Positions 46,512-55,091 of a stretch of 64,000 bases of DNA are shown piece after piece. Position numbers and translations under genes: made by a program. How positions within the stretch are numbered: position 1 is the first letter of the stretch; each line of letters begins with the position of its first letter. The notes beneath the pieces are model-generated. The model was not told the origin of the DNA. It did not search any database and worked only from the letters and a program-made list of their open reading frames with translations. The DNA is from Myxococcales bacterium. GTDB lineage: Bacteria > Myxococcota_A > Polyangia > Nannocystales > Nannocystaceae. The stretch lies in the NCBI GenBank assembly GCA_020633335.1, contig JACKDU010000010.1:124001-188000 (forward strand). The letters are read 5' to 3'.

Positions 46512-47009
46512 ATGATCGTGTATGCTGGGGTGATGGTGCTCGCGTGGTCGGTCCTGGCCCTCGCCCTGGCTTCGCCAGCGGTCGAGCCGACCTTCACGCC
46601 TGATCTCCGGCCGGTCGCGATCCCCGAGCAGAGCTCCGCCGCGAGCGCTCAGGTCGTGCTCGTCTCGCAGCTCCGCGACCCCTTCGCGCCGACCCAGGGG
46701 AGCGCCCGCACGCTGCCGCCGAGCCTCCTCAAGGATCCCTTCCGCGGCGAGACCCAGGCCCGCCCCGAGGCCCGGAGCGAGGCCCGGAGCGGCGCGCCGA
46801 CGAAGAGCGCCCTCCTCGATCCCTTCCAGGTCCAGCGGCGGAGCCAGCCGGTCGAGCTCGGCGAGCCGCTCAAGGATCCCTTCGAGGCGAGCGCCCGCCC
46901 CGAGGCCGCGTCGGCGCCGCGTGACCCCGCGCCTGCCCCGGTCTCCGCCGACGCGCCCGCGGCCCCCGAGGCGCCGCCGAGCCCCCCGGCGTCGACCGAC
47001 GCTTCGTAG
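46512..47009 (+). CDS. Secreted Pro/Ala-rich protein with four DPF motifs
   Basis: 165 residues, or 158 from the second ATG at 46533, which gives a cleaner signal peptide (MVLAWSVLALALASP). The mature part contains four evenly spaced LRDPF/LKDPF/LLDPF/LKDPF motifs in an otherwise disordered Pro/Ala/Glu/Ser sequence. Short linear motifs at regular spacing suggest binding of a partner with multiple pockets, for example a TPR or PDZ protein, but no partner is known. No family recognised. Confidence 0.6.
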   Translation: MIVYAGVMVLAWSVLALALASPAVEPTFTPDLRPVAIPEQSSAASAQVVLVSQLRDPFAPTQGSARTLPPSLLKDPFRGETQARPEARSEARSGAPTKSALLDPFQVQRRSQPVELGEPLKDPFEASARPEAASAPRDPAPAPVSADAPAAPEAPPSPPASTDAS

Positions 47010-47110
47010 CCTCTCGAGGGGTCCAGGCGGCGCACCGGGAAGGCTCACGCCGCCGCGTGCGTCGGCTCCTTGCCGCTGCCGTCGGCGAGGGCGTAGCTTG
47101 AGCGCCGATC

Positions 47111-48694
47111 ATGCGGACCCTGACGAGCTATCTCCTCGGCGCCTGGCAGACTGCTGCTGGCGAGCCCTCGGCAACCCTGGTCAACCCGGCGACGGAGGAG
47201 GCGCTCGCCGCCGTCGATCGCGCCCGTGATCTCGCCAAGGCGACCGCCTACGGCCGCGAGGTCGGCGGCCCGGCGCTCCGGCGCCTCACCTTTCGCCAGC
47301 GCGGCGAGCTCCTGGCGGCGATGTCGAAGACGATCTTCGCGGCCCGCGAGGAGCTCCTCGACCTGGCGATGGCCAGCGGCGGCTGCACCCGCGGCGACGC
47401 GAAGTTCGACGTCGACGGCGCGACCGGGGTGCTCGCGGCCTACGCGGCCCTCGCCGAGACCCTCGGCGAGAGCCCCTGGATCATCGAGGACGAGGCCGCG
47501 TCGCTCGTCCGGACCTCAAAGGTCCGGGTCCAGCACGTCTCGCTCCCGCGCCACGGCCTCGCGGTCCACATCAACGCCTTCAACTTCCCGGCCTGGGGGA
47601 TGATCGGCAAGGCGGCGGTGTCGATCCTCGCGGGGATGCCGGTGCTCTCGAAGCCGGCGACCAGCACCTGCCTCCTCGCCCACCGGATCGCCGAGATCCT
47701 GATCGACGCCGCGATCCTCCCGGAGGGCGCCTTCCAGCTCCTCGTCGGCCCGGTCGGCGACCTCCTCGATCACCTCGGGCCCCAGGACGTGATCGCCTTC
47801 ACCGGCTCGGCGACCACCGGCGCGCGGATCCGCGGCCACGCCGGCGTCCTCGCCAACAACGTCCGGGTCAACATCGAGGCCGACAGCCTCAACGCGGTGG
47901 TCCTCGGCCCCGATCTCGAGCAAGGGAGCGAGCTCTTCGATCTCGCGATCCGCGACGCCGTGACCGAGATGACCCAAAAGACAGGTCAAAAGTGCACGGC
48001 GACCCGGCGGATCCTGGTCCCCGAGGGGCTCCTGGAGACCGTCCGCGAGGTCCTCTGCGAGCGCCTGGCCGACGTCGCCGCCCGCACCGGCGACCCGGCG
48101 GTGAAGGGGGTCAAGATGGGCCCGCTGGCGACCGCCCAGCAGCTCGCCGACGCCCGCGAGGGGATCGGCCGCCTCCAGGCCGACGCGACGATCGTCCGCG
48201 GCGACCCCGAGCGCGCCGACTTCGTCGAGGTGCCGGCCGGCAAGGGCTTCTTCCTCGAGCCGATCCTCCTCGAGGCGAGCGCCGAGGCGGCGCTGCGGCC
48301 CGGGGCGGCCTTCCACCAGCTCGAGGTCTTCGGCCCGGTCGCCACCCTCCTCCCCTACGACGGCAGCATCGACCAGGCGGCGGCGATCATCCGCGCCGGC
48401 GAGGGCTCGCTGGTCTCGACCGTCTACAGCGACGACCGCGCCTTCACGACCGCGGCGATCGCCGAGCTCGCCCCCCACCTCGGGCGCCTGGTGATCAACG
48501 ACGAGAAGAACGCCGCCGGCGCCTTCTCCCCGGGCTGCGTCTTCCCGCAGGGCAACCACGGCGGCCCCGGCCGGGCCGGCTGCGGGGCCGAGCTCGGCGG
48601 CAGCCACGGCCTCTCGCTCTACATGCAGCGGACGGCGATCCAGGGCGGCGCCAGCCAGCTCGCGCGCCTCCTCGGCCGCGGCGCGGCCTCCTAG
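47111..48694 (+). CDS. boxD: CoA-linked semialdehyde dehydrogenase, BoxD/PaaZ aldehyde-dehydrogenase type
   Basis: 527 residues. Aldehyde dehydrogenase fold with catalytic Cys295 in KTGQKCTATRR and Glu256 in VNIEADSLN, the latter being the PaaZ/BoxD-specific form. PaaZ proteins have ~680 residues with a hydratase domain; here the chain ends after the dehydrogenase, as in 3,4-dehydroadipyl-CoA semialdehyde dehydrogenase of aerobic benzoyl-CoA breakdown. No boxABC genes are in the window, so the substrate is uncertain. A hairpin follows the gene. Confidence 0.8.
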   Translation: MRTLTSYLLGAWQTAAGEPSATLVNPATEEALAAVDRARDLAKATAYGREVGGPALRRLTFRQRGELLAAMSKTIFAAREELLDLAMASGGCTRGDAKFDVDGATGVLAAYAALAETLGESPWIIEDEAASLVRTSKVRVQHVSLPRHGLAVHINAFNFPAWGMIGKAAVSILAGMPVLSKPATSTCLLAHRIAEILIDAAILPEGAFQLLVGPVGDLLDHLGPQDVIAFTGSATTGARIRGHAGVLANNVRVNIEADSLNAVVLGPDLEQGSELFDLAIRDAVTEMTQKTGQKCTATRRILVPEGLLETVREVLCERLADVAARTGDPAVKGVKMGPLATAQQLADAREGIGRLQADATIVRGDPERADFVEVPAGKGFFLEPILLEASAEAALRPGAAFHQLEVFGPVATLLPYDGSIDQAAAIIRAGEGSLVSTVYSDDRAFTTAAIAELAPHLGRLVINDEKNAAGAFSPGCVFPQGNHGGPGRAGCGAELGGSHGLSLYMQRTAIQGGASQLARLLGRGAAS

Positions 48695-48710
48695 GCGGCC
48701 ATCTGCTCCA

Positions 48711-48742
48711 CAGGGCCGCTCCGCTCGCTCGAGTGGAGCGGC
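48711..48742. terminator. Hairpin after the BoxD-like gene
   Basis: GGGCCGCTCC-N12-GGAGCGGCCC, perfect 10-bp stem beginning 17 bases after the stop. Candidate terminator without T-tract. Confidence 0.5.
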
Positions 48743-48813
48743 CCACGCAATTGCCGCGCCCACGAGGGGGTCTCCCCCCCTGCCCCGGCGCTTCGCGTTA
48801 TCCTCGCGTCGCC

Positions 48814-49071
48814 ATGGGCGTCCTCATCGCGATCGTAGCGATCCTCGGCGGCTGCTTCGTCGCCATCGTCAACCGGGTCCTCGCCCACCGGGAGAAGATG
48901 GCCGAGATCGAGGCGAGGCGGCCGCGGGTCGTCCTCCAGATCCCCGAGTCGTCGCTGGCCGTCCCCAGCGACGATCTGACCGAGCGGATCCTCGAGGCCT
49001 GCCGGGCCAAGGGGATCGACGCGGACCAGCTCGATCTCGAGGTCGAGGCCCCCCGTCAGCTCCGGCCCTGA
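48814..49071 (+). CDS. Small single-pass membrane protein
   Basis: 85 residues. One N-terminal transmembrane helix (VLIAIVAILGGCFVAIVNRVL) is followed by HREKMAEIEARR, the basic helical tail seen in phage-shock-B-like small proteins, and a ~50-residue soluble tail with acidic residues. Function unknown; a resemblance to PspB in the first 35 residues is suggestive only. It ends before a bidirectional hairpin. Confidence 0.65.
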   Translation: MGVLIAIVAILGGCFVAIVNRVLAHREKMAEIEARRPRVVLQIPESSLAVPSDDLTERILEACRAKGIDADQLDLEVEAPRQLRP

Positions 49072-49097
49072 GCGCGGCGCTCGACACTCGACGCAAA

Positions 49098-49113
49098 ACG
49101 AGGGGCCCCTCGT
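49098..49113. terminator. Bidirectional terminator between convergent genes
   Basis: ACGAGGGGCCCCTCGT is a perfect palindrome flanked by AAA on the left and a CGTTT segment on the right, in the 68 bases between two convergent stop codons. The A/T flanks make it the most terminator-like element of the window. Confidence 0.7.
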
Positions 49114-49139
49114 CGTTTGGCGGGCGCCGTCGCGCCGCC

Positions 49140-50585
49140 CTACTTCGTCAGGTCGCTCGCGTCGCGCGGCGAGATCTTGGTGTCGCCGAAGCTGAAGTTG
49201 AGCGGGCCGACGATCGACGCGTAGGCATCGCCCATCATCACCGCCGGCCAGTCGGCCATGGCGAAGAAGAGATCATCGACGTGGAGGGCGCCGGTGACCT
49301 CGAACTCGCCGAAGCCGAGGTCGGGGTTGGTCACCATCGTCCCCTGGACCTCGACCAGCACGCCCTCGTAGGCCTCGGCCTTGGGGCCGCCGGTGGCGAT
49401 GTCCGCCGGGTTGACGAGCTCCGGCGTCGGCACCGGCATGGTCCCGGTGACCATCACGTCGCCCGCGCCGGTGATCTCGAGCTGCGAGTTGTCGAAGAAC
49501 TCGTCGTAGGTCGCGTTGATCGTCACGACGTCGCCCGGCTTGATCGTCAGGCCGTTCGAATCGGGGACGTAGACGTAGATCCCGGAGTACTCGCCGCCGC
49601 CCATCTCCTCGACGAAGAAGCCGTCCTTCTTGAAGGTGAGGCCGGAGGTGACGACCACGTCCTTGACGGTGACCGGGGCCTGGAGCGCGACCTTCCCCAT
49701 CTGGATGTCGTAGATCGTCGTCCCGTCGCCGCCGGTGGTCGTGTCGGTCGTCGTGTCGGTCGTCGTGTCGGTCGTCGTGTCGGTCGTCGTCGACCCGCCG
49801 CCGAGACCCATGAGGTCGTTGATCGAGCGCGGCGCGATCTTGAAGTCCATGAAGTCGTACATCAGCGGGCCGACGACCTTGTCGATCGACTCGCCGCCGC
49901 TGAGGTTCGGGCCCATCCCGGGGAAGAAGAAGTCGGAGACCCGGAGGGTCGAGTCGACCTCGAACTGGCCGAAGCCGAGGTCGGGGTTGGTGACGGTGAC
50001 GTTCTCGACCGCGACCAGGACGCCCTCGTAGGCCTCGGCCTTCGAGCCGCCGGTGGCGATGTCGGCGGGGCTGACGATCGCCGGCTCCGGGACCGCGCCG
50101 GACGAGACGACCTCGATGTCGGTCGGCGCCTTGATCGTGATCTCCGAGAAGTCATAGAACTCGGTGTACTGGCCGGTGATGTTGACGACGTCGCCCGGCG
50201 CGAGGGCGACGCCCATCACCACCTCGTCGTAGAGGTAGAGGTAGATCCCGGAGTACTCGCCGCCCGGCATCTCCTGGACGAAGACGGCGCCCTTGTCGGC
50301 GCGGACCGGGGTGGTGACGACGACGTTCTTGATCGTGACGATCGAGTCGACCGGGACCTTGCCCTGCTGGACGTCGTAGATCGTGACGGAGCCCGCGGCC
50401 CCGCCGGTCTCGGTCTCGGCCGCGGTGTCGGTGCCGGTGCCGGTGCCCGAGGCGCTCTCGGTGGCGCCGCTGCTGCTCGCGGTGTCGCTGGCGTTGCTGT
50501 CGGTGGTCGAGTTGCTGAGGTTGCAGGCCAGCGATCCAGCGATCACCGGCAGCACCATCACGATCTTAGTCCATGGCGTCGTCAT
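49140..50585 (-). CDS. Lipoprotein with two OB-fold-like repeats
   Basis: 481 residues. Lipobox SLAC. Two ~190-residue repeats, at about 65-270 and 295-480, share TIYDVQQGKVPVDSIVTIKNVVV/TIYDIQMGKVALQAPVTVKDVVV, GGEYSGIYLY/GGEYSGIYVY, GDVVNITGQYTEFYD/GDVVTINATYDEFFD and PADIATGG-KAEAYEGVLV. Each resembles the OB-fold-like domain found near secreted nucleases and lamin-tail proteins. The repeats are joined by a Thr-Thr-Thr-Asp linker encoded by a 12-base tandem repeat. Surface binding role inferred. Confidence 0.8.
   Translation of the reverse strand: MTTPWTKIVMVLPVIAGSLACNLSNSTTDSNASDTASSSGATESASGTGTGTDTAAETETGGAAGSVTIYDVQQGKVPVDSIVTIKNVVVTTPVRADKGAVFVQEMPGGEYSGIYLYLYDEVVMGVALAPGDVVNITGQYTEFYDFSEITIKAPTDIEVVSSGAVPEPAIVSPADIATGGSKAEAYEGVLVAVENVTVTNPDLGFGQFEVDSTLRVSDFFFPGMGPNLSGGESIDKVVGPLMYDFMDFKIAPRSINDLMGLGGGSTTTDTTTDTTTDTTTDTTTGGDGTTIYDIQMGKVALQAPVTVKDVVVTSGLTFKKDGFFVEEMGGGEYSGIYVYVPDSNGLTIKPGDVVTINATYDEFFDNSQLEITGAGDVMVTGTMPVPTPELVNPADIATGGPKAEAYEGVLVEVQGTMVTNPDLGFGEFEVTGALHVDDLFFAMADWPAVMMGDAYASIVGPLNFSFGDTKISPRDASDLTK
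49738..49790. repeat. 12-base tandem repeat between the two OB-fold-like units
   Basis: Four copies of the unit GTGTCGGTCGTC, encoding TTTD on the minus strand. In-frame minisatellite in a linker; a candidate for length variation between strains. Confidence 0.85.
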
Positions 50586-50874
50586 GCTGATCCGTCTCCA
50601 GCCCCGGCGCAGGGCCCAGGGCGCCGCGACATTGATGCACGGGGCCGAGCGTGTCAAGGCGGGCATGTCCTCGAATTCTGGGGCATTTGCCCGGCAGGGC
50701 GTGATGTGACGGCCATGTGACAGCGCCCCCATGATTGCACCAGCACAGACCTCTGCGCCGCGTTGCACGATGCAGACCGGCGAGCCCCGTGATGATCATG
50801 CTGTGCATGTTGTGTGATGGATCATCCATCCATTTCCCTTGACACCGGCTCGTGGGCCGTGGCCTAGCCGATCC
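50586..50874. other. Divergent AT-richer spacer
   Basis: 289 bases between divergent lipoprotein genes. It is AT-richer than the genes and contains GATGGA-TCA-TCCATC at 50816-50830 and a TTGACA at 50840-50845. No -10 partner is convincing. Confidence 0.45.
50816..50830. promoter_or_regulatory. GATGGA inverted repeat before the CAP-domain gene
   Basis: GATGGA-TCA-TCCATC, 6-bp arms, just upstream of a TTGACA hexamer and 45 bases before the ATG. Position fits an operator. Confidence 0.4.
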
Positions 50875-52083
50875 ATGATCCGAGCTCCTCGCCTGCGTCT
50901 GGTCGCCCTCCTCGCCTGCGCGCCGCTGGCCTGCTACACCGGCCTCGACGGCGGGGTCAGCGGGGGCAGCGTGAGCGCCAGCGGCGGCAGCACCGGCGCC
51001 GGCAGCGGGGGATCGACCGGCGCCGAGGTCTCGAGCGGGGGATCGACCGACGGCGACGCGTCGAGCGGCGGCGGGGGATCGACCGGCGGCCTCAGCGTGA
51101 GCGGCGGCGAGAGCAGCGGCGGCGAGCTCACCAGCGACGGCACCAGCGACGGCACCACCGGCGACGCGAGCACGACGACGACCACCACCGACGGCTCGAC
51201 CTCGACCTCGACCTCCGGCGGCTCGACCTCGACGAGCACCAGCGGCACCTCGACGACCGGCATCGACACCACCGACTCCGGCGGCGGCGACGACAACACC
51301 ACCCCCGAGGGGGTCTGCGCCCGCTGGAATTACGACCACATGGGGCTCCAGACGGGCTCCTGGACCGGCAACACGCAGGCCTGCGACGCCGGCGACTTCG
51401 TCGGCGGCGGCCGCGAGAGCGCGCTCGTCTTGACCAACCTCTACCGCTGGCTCGCCGATCTGCCGCCGGCGACGATCGACCTCGATCGCAGCGCCAAGGC
51501 CCAGGAGTGCGCGCTGATGATGCACGCCAACGGGCAGCTGAACCACTCGCCGCCGATGAGCTGGAAGTGCTACAGCGCCGACGGAGCGGGCGCGGCCGGC
51601 AAGAGCAACATCGCCACGACGTCGATGGTCCCGGCGGTCGATCTCTACATGCTCGACCCGGGCAACCCGATGACGATCGGCCACCGCCGCTGGATCCTCT
51701 CGAACTCCCTCGGCGGGGTCGGCTTCGGCTCGACCAGCGCCTACTCGTGCATGTGGGTGATCGGCGGCGGCGGTCAGGGCAAGAACCCGTGGACCGCCTG
51801 GCCGGCGCCGGGGCCCTTCCCGATCGCGGCGGCGGTCGACAGCACCGGCTGGACCGTCCAGAGCGACGGGCTCAGCCTCTCCGGGGCCCAGGTCAAGATC
51901 ACCGCGAACGGCCAGGACATGCCGGTCAAGGTCACCCAGCTCCTCGCCGGCTACGGCTCGGCGTCGGCGATCTCGATGATCCCGCAGGGCTGGAAGAGCG
52001 CGGCCGGGACGACCTACACGGTCGAGATCACCGGGATCAGCCAGCCGATCACCTACGAGGTCGAGATGGTGAGCTGCAACTAG
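50875..52083 (+). CDS. CAP (SCP/PR-1) domain lipoprotein
   Basis: 402 residues. Lipobox PLAC, then a ~130-residue Gly/Ser/Thr linker with short internal repeats of GGSTGA type. The C-terminal ~260 residues are a CAP-like domain: ALVLTNLYRWLADLPPATID, AKAQECALMMHANGQLNHSP, SNIATTS and IGHRRWILSNSLGGVGFG, which parallel the CAP1-CAP4 motifs with cavity His residues. CAP proteins of bacteria are secreted and bind ligands or walls. Catalysis not established. Confidence 0.87.
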   Translation: MIRAPRLRLVALLACAPLACYTGLDGGVSGGSVSASGGSTGAGSGGSTGAEVSSGGSTDGDASSGGGGSTGGLSVSGGESSGGELTSDGTSDGTTGDASTTTTTTDGSTSTSTSGGSTSTSTSGTSTTGIDTTDSGGGDDNTTPEGVCARWNYDHMGLQTGSWTGNTQACDAGDFVGGGRESALVLTNLYRWLADLPPATIDLDRSAKAQECALMMHANGQLNHSPPMSWKCYSADGAGAAGKSNIATTSMVPAVDLYMLDPGNPMTIGHRRWILSNSLGGVGFGSTSAYSCMWVIGGGGQGKNPWTAWPAPGPFPIAAAVDSTGWTVQSDGLSLSGAQVKITANGQDMPVKVTQLLAGYGSASAISMIPQGWKSAAGTTYTVEITGISQPITYEVEMVSCN

Positions 52084-52113
52084 CCGCGGAGCGGAGCGGA
52101 GCGGAGCGACGGG

Positions 52114-52887
52114 ATGACGACGACGACGATCACGATCATCGGCGCGGGGCGGATCGGCGGCGCCCTGGCGGCCGCGTCGGCGGCGGCGGGCGAGCCCTGC
52201 GCGCTGATCACCCGCGAGCGCGGCTGGGAGGCGCTGCGTGAGGGGCAGATCGGCGCGCCGGTCCTGATCGCCGTCCGCAACGACGACCTCGACGCGGTCG
52301 TCGACCGGATCCCGGCGGCCCGCCGCGGCGACCTCGTCTTCGTCCAGAACGGGATGCTCCGGCCCTGGCTCGCCGCCCACGACCTCGCGGGCGCGACCCG
52401 GGGGCTCCTCTTCTTCGCGGTCGCCCGCCGCGGCGATCGCCCGCAGCCGGGCGCGCCGAGCCCCTTCGTCGGCCCCCACGCCGCCGCCCTCGTCGCCTGG
52501 CTCGGCCGCCTCGGGCTCCCGGCCGAGGTCGTCGACCCGCGCGCCTTCGCGGCGATCGAGCTCGAGAAGCTGATCTGGAACTCGGCCTTTGGCCTCCTTT
52601 GCGAGGCCCACGGCGCGAGCGTCGGCGAGGTCCTCGATCACCACCACGCCGAGCTCGCCGCCCTGGTCGACGAGATGGCGAGCGTCGGCGCGGCCGCGCT
52701 CGCGGTCGATCTCGCGCGCGGGCCGCTGCTGGAGCGCCTCTCGGCCTACTCCCGCTCGATCGCCGACTACCGCGGCGCGGTCAAGGAGTGGCCCTGGCGG
52801 AACGGGTGGTTCGTCGTCGAGGCGCGCGCCCGCGGGATCGCGACGCCGACCCATGATCGCCTCCTCGCGGCGATCGGCCGGGGATGA
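52114..52887 (+). CDS. Ketopantoate reductase-like (ApbA/PanE family) NAD(P)-binding protein
   Basis: 257 residues, shorter than PanE (~300). The N-terminal Rossmann motif is TIIGAGRIGGALAAA and the C-terminal helical domain shows ELEKLIWNSAFGLLCEAHG, the position of the catalytic Lys in PanE. It probably reduces a 2-oxo acid with NADPH, but the substrate could differ. It follows the CAP-domain gene by 30 bases. An inverted repeat ends the transcription unit. Confidence 0.75.
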   Translation: MTTTTITIIGAGRIGGALAAASAAAGEPCALITRERGWEALREGQIGAPVLIAVRNDDLDAVVDRIPAARRGDLVFVQNGMLRPWLAAHDLAGATRGLLFFAVARRGDRPQPGAPSPFVGPHAAALVAWLGRLGLPAEVVDPRAFAAIELEKLIWNSAFGLLCEAHGASVGEVLDHHHAELAALVDEMASVGAAALAVDLARGPLLERLSAYSRSIADYRGAVKEWPWRNGWFVVEARARGIATPTHDRLLAAIGRG

Positions 52888-52913
52888 TCGGGCCTGTCTC
52901 GGAGGCAATGTAG

Positions 52914-52940
52914 GGAGAGACATGCTTGTTCAGGCATGTC
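52914..52940. terminator. Bidirectional hairpin, GAGACATGC/GCATGTCTC
   Basis: Perfect 9-bp arms around TTGTTCAG, between the stops of two convergent genes. The arms belong to the GACAT/ATGTC motif group found elsewhere in the window. Confidence 0.6.
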
Positions 52941-52949
52941 TCCTTCGAC

Positions 52950-54497
52950 CTATTCGTTGATCACCAGGCTGACGGCGGCCCCCGCGGAGGCCTGCACCCG
53001 GAGCGCGCCCACCCAGGGATCGTAGGTGTAGCAGGCCCCCTCGCCGCTGAGATCGACTCCGCTCGGCGCCTCGGGGAAGCGGCGGAGCGGCCAGGCGATC
53101 TCGGTGACGCCGCCGTCGGCGACCCAGGAGGCGCTCGCCACCCCGGCCTCGGGGTCCCAGGCGAAGCTCGGATCGTCGCCCGCGAGCGCCCGGAGGTAGG
53201 GCCGGACGTAGGCGTCGAGGAGGGGGCGCTCCTCGCCGCCCGGGCCGAGGACCGAGAGGTCCTCCTCGTTCCAGAGCTCCTCGTTCTGCGAGCACTCCCA
53301 GAGGGTCGCGGAGATCCCGGCGTCGTCGAGCGTGGCCATCAGATCGCGGATCCACTCGAGCCCGCCGAGCGCCTCCGCCCCGGCGCCGATCCCGAATTCG
53401 CCGAGGAGGATCGCGTGCCCGGCGGCCTCCCGGTGAGCGACCATGCCGTCGATCTTGCCGGCGTAGGAGACCCCGCTCGGCGCCTCGCCGGCGAGGAGCG
53501 TGACGTCGTAGAGGTGGGGCGCGTAGACCAGGCCGTCGCCGGCCGGGGTGATCATCTCGACGTCGGCGCCGGCGAGCGCGTCGACGCCGGGGTCGTCGTA
53601 GAAGACCAGGAGATCGGGCGCGAGCGGGCGGAGCTCGGCGATCGCCGCGTCGTAGAAGGGCAAGAGCGTCTCGCTCTTCCAGGTGTCGACGGAGGTCGCG
53701 GTCCCCCACCCCGGCTCGTTGATGATTTCGAAGCCGATCACCCCCGGCTTGTCGCCGACGGCCAGGAGGACCTGCGACCACATCTCGAGGAAGGCGCTCT
53801 GGATCCCGTCGTCGTCGGCCCAGAAGCGATCGAAGGCCTCGCGCACGCCGGCGTCGGTGAAGTACTTGAGCCCCCACCCGGTGCAGTCATGGCGCGGGGG
53901 CCCGGGGTCGGGATCGGCGAGGGTCCAGGGCGGGAAGCCGTCGCCGCAGAAGGGCGACGCGTAGATGTCCTGGTGGAAGTCGACGATCACCGCGAGGCGG
54001 CGCGACCAGGCGCTGTCGACCATCGCCTCGTAGAAGTCGAGGTAGTCGTAGTCGTAGGCGCCCTGGGTCGGCTCGAAGGCCTCCCACGAGAAGGGCAAGC
54101 GGACGACGTTGAGGCCCCAGGGTCGGAGACGATCGAAGAAGGCGTCGGCGGCCGCCCGGAACTCGGGGATCGTGAGGTCGTCGGCGATCGGGAAGGGCAC
54201 GAAGGGCGCCCACTTTGAGCGGCCGCCGGTGTTGACCCCGCGGAGGAGGATCACCCGCCCGTCGGGGTCGCGGAGGCGACCGCCGGCATCAACCACCAGG
54301 CGGGCGCTCTCGGGGGGGATCCCCTTCAGCGGCGGATCGCAGGTGCCGATGTACGATCCGCCCGTGGTCTCGCCGGTCGTCTCGCCGCCGCTCGCGGTCT
54401 CGCTCGCGCTGCCGCTGCCGCTCCCGTCGTCGCCGCAGGCGGCGAGGAGGAGCGCCGCGAGGGCGGCGGAGCGCGGCGGGGCGATCGGGGCTCGCAT
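52950..54497 (-). CDS. GH5 endoglycoceramidase-like glycoside hydrolase, lipoprotein
   Basis: 515 residues. Lipobox LLAAC and a short Ser/Gly/Thr linker. A GH5 TIM barrel follows: VILLRGVNTGGRSKWAPF, VRLPFSWEAFEPTQGAYD, VIVDFHQDIYASPFCGDGFPPW (typical of endoglycoceramidases), acid/base Glu261 in FEIINEPGWG and nucleophile Glu367 in ILLGEFGIG. The last ~85 residues form a beta-sandwich. It should cleave glycan-ceramide or related glycolipid bonds at the cell surface. Myxobacteria have sphingolipids and prey on other cells, so the substrate may be own or foreign lipid. Confidence 0.87.
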   Translation of the reverse strand: MRAPIAPPRSAALAALLLAACGDDGSGSGSASETASGGETTGETTGGSYIGTCDPPLKGIPPESARLVVDAGGRLRDPDGRVILLRGVNTGGRSKWAPFVPFPIADDLTIPEFRAAADAFFDRLRPWGLNVVRLPFSWEAFEPTQGAYDYDYLDFYEAMVDSAWSRRLAVIVDFHQDIYASPFCGDGFPPWTLADPDPGPPRHDCTGWGLKYFTDAGVREAFDRFWADDDGIQSAFLEMWSQVLLAVGDKPGVIGFEIINEPGWGTATSVDTWKSETLLPFYDAAIAELRPLAPDLLVFYDDPGVDALAGADVEMITPAGDGLVYAPHLYDVTLLAGEAPSGVSYAGKIDGMVAHREAAGHAILLGEFGIGAGAEALGGLEWIRDLMATLDDAGISATLWECSQNEELWNEEDLSVLGPGGEERPLLDAYVRPYLRALAGDDPSFAWDPEAGVASASWVADGGVTEIAWPLRRFPEAPSGVDLSGEGACYTYDPWVGALRVQASAGAAVSLVINE

Positions 54498-54572
54498 CGT
54501 CCAGAGATAGCACCGGGCGCGCTCGCGCCGCGAATTGCCGGCGAGGACGCGGCCGCCGGGCTCGTCGGGCCC

Positions 54573-55085
54573 TCAGGGGGGCGCCACGAGGAGGCCCTCG
54601 AGGCCGACCACAGGATCGCCGACCCCGGCCGCGATCGCCCCGCGCGGGACCTCAAGGACCGCGTCGGCGACGATCCCCTCGCCGACGATCGGGCAGGCCG
54701 CGCAGGGCTCCGCGCAGGGCTCGAGATCGTCGACGAGCGCGACCACCTCGCCGTCCCGGAGCCAGTAGAGATCGACGGCGAGGGTGAGGCCGCAGCCCCA
54801 GATCGTCGCGTCCCCGGCCGCGTCTCCGGTCATCTCTGGGATCAGCAGGAGCCCCTCGAGATCGCAGCGCCGGTGCTTCCAGCCGCGCTCGCGCTCGACC
54901 TGCGAGCGCGCGACCTCGACCTCGAGGGTCGCGTCCGCGAGCTCGATCGTCGCCCGCTCGTCGAGGACCTGGGCGCGGAGGTCCTCCTCACAGACCTGTC
55001 CCTCGGGACATCCTGAAATCGCCGCGGCGAGGGCCGCGAGCGCGCCCGCGCGAGAGAACGCGCAACCCACGCAGACGCGCCCCAC
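54573..55085 (-). CDS. DUF192 family lipoprotein
   Basis: 170 residues from GTG. Signal peptide with lipobox AISGC. The DUF192 barrel is visible: LEVEVARSQVERERGWKHR, GLLLIPE, LAVDLYWLRDGEVVALVDDL, then DAVLEVPRGAIAAGVGVGD-like end (VGDPVVG). Function of the family is unknown. Three Cys (CAEPCAAC) are inserted where the family usually has none. Third gene of an apparent operon with the di-heme and propeller genes, 6 bases after the former. The codons for CPEGQ form a perfect TGTCCC-TC-GGGACA dyad. Confidence 0.85.
   Translation of the reverse strand: MGRVCVGCAFSRAGALAALAAAISGCPEGQVCEEDLRAQVLDERATIELADATLEVEVARSQVERERGWKHRRCDLEGLLLIPEMTGDAAGDATIWGCGLTLAVDLYWLRDGEVVALVDDLEPCAEPCAACPIVGEGIVADAVLEVPRGAIAAGVGDPVVGLEGLLVAPP
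54997..55010. repeat. TGTCCC/GGGACA dyad inside the DUF192 gene
   Basis: TGTCCCTCGGGACA, perfect 6-bp arms, encoding Cys-Pro-Glu-Gly-Gln right after the lipobox Cys. Confidence 0.65.
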
Positions 55086-55091
55086 GGGCCC

